Origin: Leuctra nigra
Taxonomy: Eukaryota; Arthropoda; Insecta; Plecoptera; Leuctridae
NCBI GenBank assembly: GCA_934045905.1
Contig: OW203761.1
Span: forward strand, 34,522,964 to 34,586,963
Direction: 5' to 3'
Length of the DNA stretch: 64,000 bases
Positions 12,393-24,300 of this stretch are shown here, piece by piece. The first letter of the stretch is position 1, and each line of letters opens with the position of its first letter. The notes beneath the pieces were generated by a model. The model saw nothing but the letters and a program-made list of their open reading frames with translations. It made no database searches and was not told the origin of the DNA. Made by a program: the position numbers and the translations under genes.

Positions 12393-15300
12393 CTGAAAAG
12401 TGTATCAGTATTTTAGAACAATTACAGACATATTCTTTATTATATTAATACTAATATGCTGTGACTTTGGTAACCCTGGAGCACAATTAATGCTACCAAG
12501 CTACACTGAGGCAATCAGTATCACTAATCCATCTTTTATTTTGTGCAAGTTTTTTTAAAGGTAGGTACAGACAACGCATAAAGTCCTGTTAATTCTTCAC
12601 CCTTACAGAATATCATGATACCACCACTCGTACAGCGAAGCTCGTAAAGTTGCCTATAGCAAACCCATAGTTATTTGTCAACAGAGGGATGACTGCATTA
12701 CTGGGTTGTGTTCATCAGCCCCAGATAGATCACACAGATAAGGAAGTCAATGTTATGTCGATCGAACTAATATGACGTAGGAACAACAATCAGTTTTTCG
12801 TTTATCGGAACTAATAATTAACTTTCAGTTAAAACAAATATAGTTGGTTGGTGCATTTGGATTTCATTGGTATTGATTATATCACGATTGTTATAATACA
12901 TTTTGGAGTTTAAACTATTTAATTTAAATTCTCCAAAATTATATAATTATTAGGTATTTTAAATTATTTAATCTAAAAATTAATTTATATTAAAATGAAG
13001 TTAAGATAGTCTATATTTATGTAATTTGTAATTACCTAATAAATCTTCCAAATGGAATAAATCGGTTAATTGGTTAGTTCATTTTTATTCACATTACTCT
13101 TTTTATTCCAAGAGTTGACTGTGCTGGTAAATACTCTACTGATAGTGTCACTTATCAGTAGAGTACCACCTCTTATCACCTCTTAAGAACCTCTTTAAAA
13201 TATTGGATGAGAGTGGGATCAGCAGCAAGTATATCAACACTATAAAGAGTATGTATTACCAACAGGAGAGTGTTGTTAAAGTGGAAATAAATTGTCACAA
13301 CCTTTCTTAATAACAAAACTATGACAATTGGGTGTTGCTTATCTTCCCCTCTATTCAAAGTGTATGTCAACGAGAATTTAAAAAAGTGGCAGAGGAAATG
13401 CAGGGGCATGGGAATTGATGATGGTGGTGAACTCTTTCATACTTTCCTTTCTGCTGATGATAAGATATTAAGAAGTTCCAGGGTTACGTCATAGGAATGA
13501 GAATTTGTTGTAATTCATACCAAAGATGAGTGAAACCATATTACATACAACTAGCAAAAAATATTTGCCCCTTACCGTATGATATACCTATTAGATATTC
13601 TTGATTGAAAATAACTTTTCCCCCATAAGATAACACAGGGAGACTTGAAACCGTCCAGTAATATTGGTCTTAAATTGCTCCTTAAACCACAAGGGGAATG
13701 ACAAAATATTGAAAATAGTCTCAAATTAAAGATAATAACTTTTAGAATATGAATGCCATTTGAACATAGGGTCACCGACCAAATAAGAAAGATAATGTGT
13801 ATAATGTGAGAAAATCTGAGAACATTGCACTGCACTACAAATATAAATTATTTTGTAACGTGGGAAAAGAAACACCATGGTGGAATGAAAGGGTGAGAGA
13901 GGCAGTGAGGAGGAAAAAGGAGGCATGGAGAAGGAAGGAAGAGTCCCATACGGAAGAAAACATCAGGGACTACGGGGAAAGCAAGAGAATTGTAAAGATG
14001 ATAGTAGAGGAGGAGAAGAAAATATCAATGCAAGAGTTTGCAAACAGGTTGGAGACAGACTTTGATGGAAATAAGAGACTGCTGTACAGTCTAATTAAGG
14101 CGAAACGACATACGGGGGAGACTCAAACCATAATGAAGAAGGAGGATGGTGGTTTCACAAACAGACCGGAGGAGATAAAAACAATGTGGAAAGAGTACTT
14201 TAAGGAGCTACTTCAGGGAGAGGCAGTACAAAGGAAAGACAGAGAGACAAACCGAAGAATGGCAGAAGAAAGCGAGGGGGTTGCGGGTGAAATACCAGGA
14301 CAGATGGAAGTGAAAGAAATGCTAAAGAAGATGAAGAATGGAAAAGCCCCAGGAATGGACGAAGTCAGTGTCGAGATGCTGAAAGCGTCAGGGCAGAAGG
14401 GAATTGAGTGGCTCTGCCGGGTAATTCAAGCAGCATGGACCCAGTGTGATGTCCCAGAAGATTGGGGGAAGGGAATACTTATTCCTATCTTTAAGAAAGG
14501 GGACAGAAAGCGATGCTGCAACTACAGGGGAGTAACTTTGATGTGCCAAACAGCTAAATTGTATGAAAAGATCATCGAAAGGAGGGTGGCTGAGAGTATT
14601 GAGAGTAAACTAAGAGAAGAACAATACGGTTTTAGAAGAGGACGGTCAACGATTGACCTCATCTTTGCAGTGAGACAAATCATGGAAGACCGATGGGAGA
14701 AAGGGAACGGGATGAGAATGATATTTCTGGACCTGGTAAAGGCGTACGACAGAATGCCAAGAGAAGAAGTGTGGCGGTGCCTAGAGAAGAAGGGTGTGGA
14801 CAGTGGAGTGATACAAAGAATTCAAAGTATGTATAAGAAGAACAGTAGTTGCGTGCAGACGGGAGTGGGAAAAACGGACTGGTTCGAAGTGAGGGAGGGA
14901 CTGAAGCAAGGGAGTGTATTGTCACCAACATTATTTACAGTAGTAATGGATGAGATGCTGAGAGAGGTTGAGCCGGAGGACCAAGAGGACACCCGCACAC
15001 TCATATATGCAGACGACGTTCTTGTGTGGGCAGAGACCGAGGAAGAGTTGCAAGAGAAACTCAACAGGTGGGAAGAAGTGACAGCAAAATATGGACTAGA
15101 AATCAGTAGAGAAAAAAGCGAAACCATGGTTATGGAAAGGCAACAGAAGACACGGTGCCGGATGCAGATGCGAGGAGAGGAACTTACGGAAAAAGACGAG
15201 TTTAAATATCTAGGTAGTGTATTGGCAAAGGATGGAAAGGTGGACAGGGAGATCGAGAGGAGGGTGAGAGCAGCAGAAGTGTTTTACCAGAGTGTAAGGA

Positions 15301-18300
15301 AGCTACTATGGAATGAAGATGTACCACAGAGGTGTAAGATATTACTGTACAAAACCTACTTTGTACCAATCTTAATATATGCAGCAGTAACTTGGCCAAT
15401 GGGAGGGAAAGAAGAAATGAAGATGCATGCTGCAGAAATGAAGTTCCTGAGAAGTGTGGCAGGAGTGACGAAGATGGACAAGGTGAGGAGTGCAAAGATT
15501 AGAAAAGACCTAGAAGTGGAATCTCTTAGATTTAAACTTGGAAAAGAGAGGCTAAGATGGTACGGACATATGAAGAGGATGGGAAAAGAGAGGATACCAT
15601 GTAGAGAGGCAGAGCGTGCAGCCATGGGTGGCAGAAGAAAGGCAGGAAGACCTAGAACTAAATTGATCAACGGAATAGAGGCAGCTGCAGAAGAAAGAGG
15701 AGAGTGTTGGGGAGTAATTACAACAGAGAAGTGGTGGGAAGACAGAGAGAGATGGAGGGAGCTGGTGGAAAGAGAGGAGGCTGAAGAACTGGAAGAAGAG
15801 ATTGAAGAAGTGTGGAGTGTCGGACTTGGCAAGTCGGCTCTGAGAACACAAGTGCCCTAGAACATTGGTGGGATCATCCCACCCCCTGACCCGACAATAG
15901 TTGGAAGCAGGGTCGCGATATTTATTATTTATCAATCAGTGTGTGAATCATTGATCAGAAAATATTTGATTGTTATTGTAAACACTCAAACAGCTCCTAT
16001 AACCATCAAACCTTAGATAAATTCATTTGTAACAGAAACCGGAAAGTAACTGAGAATCACAGTCACAACGTCACCCTAAAACACCACTCAACTCTAAAGA
16101 CTTTAAATCTTAACTCAACGCCAACTCTAATCTTCTAGAGATCTCTAGTCTTTAGAGTCGTCAACTCTAAAACACTCTCTTCTTCTCTTTTATTCCTCTA
16201 AAAAATCTATAAGAAAAATTATTTCTTAATTTTTAAAAAATACGATCATCATGCAAACACGCTAGGATTGATATCAAAATCCTGAGATCTGTCGAATAAA
16301 CGAAAATCTTTATACTTGAATTGTCTAATTAGCATTTGTTCAATGACGGTCTACTCAGATTTAAACAATGTGTTACAGGTGATAAGTATTAAGTAGTTTG
16401 GGAAATCACACAGCTCATAGGAAATTACAGTCGGTATTGTTATTTTTGTGATTGAATCGCATCGAGTAGATATTTGTGTGGATGGACGTTGTTGACAGAC
16501 AAAACCAGTTTTTCAAGTCATCCCTCTGTTGTCAAATAACTATGGGTTAGCTGTAGGCAACTTATCGAGCTTCGCTGTACTAGTGGTGGTTTCGTGATAT
16601 TCTGTAAGGGTGAAGAATTAACAGGACTTTATGCGTTGGCTGTACACCCACCTCCAAGTGTTCCTACTGTTTTATACATTGTGCTCTTATGAGAAAGACA
16701 GTACGAACACTTGGAGGTGGGTGTACATACTACTTAATAGCTGTGGTAAGTAATAAATAAATGTACATATGAATACCTTAAAAATAATAAGAAGCAAATA
16801 TCTATTGCATTGCAAATGCTTGGATGTCCTTCTATCCATTATAATGATATCCCATCGGAGTGCACATAATATGCATTTGCCTAGACAGCTCTACATCTAT
16901 TATAAGAAGCAAATATCTATTGCATTGCAAATACTTGGATGTCCTTCTATCCGTTATAATGATATATCATTGGAGTGCACATTATATGCATTTGCCTTGA
17001 CAGCTCTACATCTATTACTTACAGGGCTGTAAAATTATGTTATGCTCAAATCACATCTTGCAAAGTTATGATGGATTTAACGGAAATATGTTTAGAGGTC
17101 ACTTTTACAAAAACAATAGAATGCCATCTGTGCAAATCTGTTAACGTAATTGCAGCCTAGGTCAGCTAATGGTTGCACAAAAAAGTGCAGTCTTTGTTGC
17201 TAGTGTCTGTTTAGGTGTTAAAAACAAGCTATTGATGATGAGTTTGAATTTGGTACCTTTCCAATCTTGTGCCTCATAAGAGGCATCAAATTTGTTATTT
17301 AAATAATCTATGTTACTTTGTAGTCCGACCATTTCTTCCCTGAAAGACAAAGTTTACAATGAAGCTCTTTATGAAATACTCTATCTAACCTGGAAATGAT
17401 CAGAGTCAGCAGTCATGAGATCATTTATGCGACATTGCTGCTGCAATTCCTTGCAGTTTTCCCAGACTTGAGTCAGCTTGTCCATCAACATTGCATTTTC
17501 AGATCTATAGTTGCCCCGCTCTCTTCTGTAAAAGTGTGTACTACCATATTTTTCCATCTAATATTGTGCAGCGTAGAAGAATATTAACACATAATGGTAT
17601 GCCTCTTGCCAGTACATTTACTGCTACCCAGAGGCGGACTGCGTTGAAAAGGCAGGAGATGCGACTAGCCAAAGAGCCCGGATAAACATGTGCAAGCCAA
17701 GAACCCGTAAAACAAATATAAAATATAGAGAGGGTTACTCTAAAATTCTTTGTCGTGTGTGTCCTGTCAATCATACGGACTCACTGCACAATGGAGTGTT
17801 ATTCATTTAACATTGATACAACGGATGAATTTGTGAGGCCGTGTTGTCTTGCTCTGACAAAAAAATTAGAATAACTATTGAATAACCCTCCGGAAATCAA
17901 TTATGGTAAATATTGTCAATTTGTACATGGTCTCATCATCCAATGAAAAGTGAGCCTATTTTGAACATGCCATGGAACACGTACTGCCATCTGTTGAACG
18001 TGAATATAACACGGAGAGACATGAGATCAAGGTTCATCAATTTGTTAAAAGAGCATTTTACAAATATAACTAGATGCTCCAATAACAGTAAACTACAAGT
18101 TGAACTCATCTATGTGCAAAACATCAACAAAGGCGTGCGCACGGGGGGGGGCCGGGGGGGCCTTGGCCCCCCCTTATGGCTCAGACTCAACTAAAAAATT
18201 ATAAAATGCGGTCATAATAGTGTCAGAATTTTGTTTTAAAAGGGTTTCAAACAAAAAAATCTCCCTGCGGGGCACACTGGAGTTGCTCACATTACTGGAA

Positions 18301-21300
18301 TCAAGTACTAGGTTGATCAAAAACACAATATTATTTTGAAGAAAATACCACGTAAACAATGCCTAAACGACCTTCCAAAAATACGATTTTTTTTATGAAT
18401 TTCCAGGTATTTCCCCTACAAATTATTTATTTTTAATGTGCCTCAAAATTGCTCTAATATGTACCTTCAGAGAATATTTTCTCGGGGGCTCCGCCCCCGA
18501 ACCCCCTTTCAGCACAATTTATATTTATATGTTGTGAAAAAATAAAGTTTTGTGGTGTTTAACATATATAGTTGCATTAGGTATGTGAACAAAGTGCACC
18601 TCAAAACGTCTCAAATTTATTTTGAAGGACCAAAAAACTACAAAACACTCTGCCGGGCTAGGTTTTGGGGCACCTTATTGTAGTGAAAACGTAGGTAAAA
18701 TTAATAAAAATAGTAACAAAATACTCCTCAGAACGTCCCAAAATTAATTCAAAGTTCAAAAATCCAAAAAACGCCCTGCGGGGCAAGGTGGGGGGCGCGC
18801 CCCCCACACCCCCCTTAATCCGTAGCCATTTTTTCACTTGTCATTAATCCTGTTGGCGCCCGTGTTGGCCCCCCCTAATGATTTCTCCTGCGCACGCCTA
18901 TGAACATCAATTGATTTGCTAATGCTACATAATTAAAAATATCTTTAATTTCAAAATTTAAACCAATTTTAGGTATTTTGTTAAAAATATGGTGAGGTGA
19001 TTTTGGAAATAGTGTTATATGTGAGCTCATTTTCCGTTTGATCCACGAAATGGTCTGACCTAGTCAGCGCACCAATACAACATGGAAAGCCATACGAAAA
19101 GAAAGATGAGTGCCTAAAGGATGAATAGTGCTGATTGAATTATCTTTCTACAGCATTATTAGGCTAATTACTTAGGTATTTGACTCCTATACTACTACAG
19201 TTAGAATCTTAATTAGTAGTTAGGTAGGTATGGTTAAATTATACACTAACCTTAGGATTTTTGTTTCTGTTTGGGGAGCACTTTAACTGTTATGTCTACT
19301 TTAACTTGATCTGGCTTCCTGGCAGTTGGGATCTGATGGCCACTTTTAGTGTCCTCCTTGCGACTTGGCTCTGGGTCTAACCAATGGCAATGGGAGATTC
19401 TTGCTCAAACTTGCATTCTCTATGCAAAACACTATCAATTTCCCAGCCCATGCATGTTTACAAGGAAAAGAAGATTCTCATAGGTACGTAAGACGGTGCC
19501 TATTGTTTTTCACTTAAATTCAACACTATACATTTTTATTTTGTATGAATAAACCTGAATGCTATTTAAATAATCCAGAAAGTACCCCATACCAAAAGCA
19601 TAGATTCTCCTAATATACAAACTGACCGGCCGAGTGTTAATAGTAAGACGAACACGAGGCTTACTTGTGTCTAGCAGAGGAATCTTCCAGCCTTTCAGTC
19701 AGAGCATGACACTCGTCTTTCAGTTTTTCCATGACTGCGTTCTGGGACAGAATCATGCCCTCAAGTTCAGCAACAGTTTGGACTGAAATGGGATTCACAA
19801 AAATCTCATTTAAGTCAATTTGCTTACTTTTCAAAAATTGAATTGCTTAGGATGATTAATAGACGATAGTGAGAAATAAGACTGTTGGCTCATGATAGTC
19901 AGAAGATGACAAAGAGAGTAAAATGTTTCAGAAGATGGTTTAGAAGAAGAGATTACTTGAGGTAGGAAGTTCTAAATTAAATTGTTAAAAGACATTCTGA
20001 ACTCGATCATGTAAAGATTCCTCTGGCAAGATATAGGTAAGTGGCAATGTAGGAGGTTATCAGAGGCAGTTACATAATTTTGACTACATGATGTTTTAAA
20101 CCCCAGTAGATCTATATTTTGTGAATAATTTTGAAAGATACTCGAACACTTGGACTATGAATGTGTATTATCTGGATCATCGCAGTCTCGCTGCAAACCA
20201 GACATATAAGTGAGGAATTAAGTGAGGAATGCTGGAGCTACTTTGTTTTAGTCCAGACACTGTAAATTCTAAACATGCACATATTAGAGACATTACTAGG
20301 TATTAAAATATGTAAAAGTATTAGTTCTAGGTAGGTAGGCTTAAAAGGTATTTAAAACCAATATATCATCTCAGATTACATTTTTTCTGGCACTCACCAT
20401 GCTTAGCTTCCATATCATGTATCATTGATGATATTTCTTGCTCCCTCAACGCTGACTTATTTGGCGAATTTGTCGTCAAACCATCGGACGCGTTTTTCTC
20501 GGCACTTTCGCGTACCATCTTGCTCAAGCTGACCTAGCAAAAAATAACTTGTGATAAGTTGTATCTCTATAATAAGAAGGTAATAGGCTAAAGGGTTTTG
20601 AAAGGACAACATTTTAACATTATTTACTTTAATATTTGTATTCTATTGGGTTGTTTACATAATGGTATTATTGTATAAATAATGAAATTATGGAGTGTAC
20701 ATACCTCTCTCTCCAAAGAAGCGACTTGTTCGGCAAGCCGAAGATTCTCCCGACGGCTGTGCAATACATCAGCATCTGCTCGATCTAAGCGCTGGCGAAG
20801 TGCGGTTATTTCTGCCTGGAGCCGAGATATTTCCTGACGGCTCTCTCTCTCAGTACGCTCAATAGAGAGACGTCCAGCAGACACTTCTTGCTCAAGAGCA
20901 CCTTTCTCAGCTGCGGCTTGCATGATTTCTCCCTGCAGGCCAGCTATAAAAACACACATAAATTTTTGAAATCACAAAACAATGATGCGATCAAGGAGCT
21001 GCAAGGTAATAACAAAGAGATGAAAAATGAGTTAAATATTAAAACATTATATTGTGTAAATAATTGGAGAAATTGAATGCATGCATACTTTGCATGGGCC
21101 TGAGACCCAGACCCAAGCTTTTGTTCATTGATTGGGTGAATATTATCTTCATTAAATATTATATATTCATAAATTTCAAATAATTAGTCTTACAAATTTT
21201 TGTTTGCAGCTCTTTCTTTAGGTCATCAACCGCAATCGATTTCTGTTGCACATCCCTGCGTAGTTCAGCTTCAATGCGCCTTTGTTTCTCAAGTTCGAGT

Positions 21301-24300
21301 TGCAGTTTACTTGTTAGTTCCCACTGAAGTGTGAGGTCGGCGCTTACTTGCTCCACCTGTTGCACATAGCGACGTTCCACTTGTGACCGTTCATCTTGAA
21401 GCTTACGTCCTTGATCTTGCAGCAGTTCTCGCAGCTTCTCGTGCTGGCGGTCCAGTTCATCTTTCAAGCGACGCACCTCAGAATCAGACTGAAAGAATCA
21501 TGGAGACTGAATTCACAGAGGATGTATTTGATATGTTTCTCTCGGCATCATAGATGGAATATTTTATAATTACCTGTGCCTTTTCAAATTGGGCTTGATC
21601 AACAACATCCAAACTCCGTTTAGCTTTATGAGATGCATCTGCTTCTTTATCCCGAAACTGGGCAAGTGCGATTTGCAGCTTCAACATGTTATCATTTAGT
21701 TCATTCTTCTCTCTATAAAAACAAATAAATTATTAATAATATAAAGATTACTAGTACAAACAGATTATAATAGTGTAATAAATAATAAAAGAGTTAAAAA
21801 AAATTTAACCACCTCATAAATGAAATGAGGATATGACAACAGACAAAGGCAGGAAATGCATACAGTTATCTAGCCAACGTTTGGGAAGCAGCTTTTGAAA
21901 ATCTGCAGTTTCATTTTTTGAGAACTCTTAAAATAACTTGTTCACTAAATTTTAGTTACCTACCTCTAGGCAGTGTTCGAATTGGGAAATGTGTTATGGG
22001 GGGATGGTGTATCGGGGGTAAAACGATACAGTCAGTTAAGGGGGGGGGCTGGACCCCAAGTTTTCACCGCTGTGCGTCTTTTGGATTTTTGGATTTTGGA
22101 GGCTGCAAGATAATGTAATTGTAAGGCGGAAATGGACAAAAAGTAAATAATAATTACCAATTGTACCATGCCAATTTGTTACAAGTTCAAAGTTCAATAT
22201 AATAATATCGCGACCCTGCTTCCAACTATTGTCGGGTCAGGGGGTGGGATGATCCCACCAATGTTCTAGGGCACTTGTGTTCTCAGAGCCGACTTGCCAA
22301 GTCCGACACTCCACACTTCTTCAATCTCTTCTTCCAGTTCTTCAGCCTCCTCTCTTTCCACCAGCTCCCTCCATCTCTCTCTGTCTTCCCACCACTTCTC
22401 TGTTGTAATTACTCCCCAACACTCTCCTCTTTCTTCTGCAGCTGCCTCTATTCCGTTGATCCATTTAGTTCTAGGTCTTCCTGCCTTTCTTCTGCCACCC
22501 ATGGCTGCACGCTCTGCCTCTCTACATGGTATCCTCTCTTTTCCCATCCTCTTCATATGTCCGTACCATCTTAGCCTCTCTTTTCCAAGTTTAAATCTAA
22601 GAGATTCCACTTCTAGGTCTTTTCTAATCTTTGCACTCCTCACCTTGTCCATCTTCGTCACTCCTGCCACACTTCTCAGGAACTTCATTTCTGCAGCATG
22701 CATCTTCATTTCTTCTTTCCCTCCCATTGGCCAAGTTACTGCTGCATATATTAAGATTGGTACAAAGTAGGTTTTGTACAGTAATATCTTACACCTCTGT
22801 GGTACATCTTCATTCCATAGTAGCTTCCTTACACTCTGGTAAAACACTTCTGCTGCTCTCACCCTCCTCTCGATCTCCCTGTCCACCTTTCCATCCTTTG
22901 CCAATACACTACCTAGATATTTAAACTCGTCTTTTTCCGTAAGTTCCTCTCCTCGCATCTGCATCCGGCACCGTGTCTTCTGTTGCCTTTCCATAACCAT
23001 GGTTTCGCTTTTTTCTCTACTGATTTCTAGTCCATATTTTGCTGTCACTTCTTCCCACCTGTTGAGTTTCTCTTGCAACTCTTCCTCGGTCTCTGCCCAC
23101 ACAAGAACGTCGTCTGCATATATGAGTGTGCGGGTGTCCTCTTGGTCCTCCGGCTCAACCTCTCTCAGCATCTCATCCATTACTACTGTAAATAATGTTG
23201 GTGACAATACACTCCCTTGCTTCAGTCCCTCCCTCACTTCGAACCAGTCCGTTTTTCCCACTCCCGTCTGCACGCAACTACTGTTCTTCTTATACATACT
23301 TTGAATTCTTTGTATCACTCCACTGTCCACACCCTTCTTCTCTAGGCACCGCCACACTTCTTCTCTTGGCATTCTGTCGTACGCCTTTACCAGGTCCAGA
23401 AATATCATTCTCATCCCGTTCCCTTTCTCCCATCGGTCTTCCATGATTTGTCTCACTGCAAAGATGAGGTCAATCGTTGACCGTCCTCTTCTAAAACCGT
23501 ATTGTTCTTCTCTTAGTTTACTCTCAATACTCTCAGCCACCCTCCTTTCGATGATCTTTTCATACAATTTAGCTGTTTGGCACATCAAAGTTACTCCCCT
23601 GTAGTTGCAGCATCGCTTTCTGTCCCCTTTCTTAAAGATAGGAATAAGTATTCCCTTCCCCCAATCTTCTGGGACATCACACTGGGTCCATGCTGCTTGA
23701 ATTACCCGGCAGAGCCACTCAATTCCCTTCTGCCCTGACGCTTTCAGCATCTCGACACTGACTTCGTCCATTCCTGGGGCTTTTCCATTCTTCATCTTCT
23801 TTAGCATTTCTTTCACTTCCATCTGTCCTGGTATTTCACCCGCAACCCCCTCGCTTTCCTCTGCCATTCTTCGGTTTGTCTCTCTGTCTTTCCTTTGTAC
23901 TGCCTCTCCCTGAAGTAGCTCCTTAAAGTACTCTTTCCACATTGTTTTTATCTCCTCCGGTCTGTTTGTGAAACCACCATCCTCCTTCTTCATTATGGTT
24001 TGAGTCTCCCCCGTATGTCGTTTCGCCTTGATTAGACTGTACAGCAGTCTCTTATTTCCATCAAAGTCTGTCTCCAACCTGTTTGCAAACTCTTGCATTG
24101 ATATTTTCTTCTCCTCCTCTACTATCATCTTTACAATTCTCTTGCTTTCCCCGTAGTCCCTGATGTTTTCTTCCGTATGGGACTCTTCCTTCCTTCTCCA
24201 TGCCTCCTTTTTCCTCCTCACTGCCTCTCTCACCCTTTCATTCCACCATGGTGTTTCTTTCCTTCTCTTTTTTCCTCCAGCTCTCCCACAGGTCTTTTCA

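Larger units (their letters stand above)
12565..16645. mobile_element. About 4.1-kb segment bounded by 131-bp inverted repeats
   Basis: 12565-12695 and 16514-16645 are inverted copies of each other with roughly 90 percent identity (start GTACAGACAACGCATAAAG; the inverse end starts GTACAGCCAACGC). Retrotransposon copy 1 and an older RT fragment lie between them. This looks like a DNA transposon of unknown superfamily with long terminal inverted repeats that later took in retroelements. No transposase and no target duplication were recognised. Confidence 0.65.
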
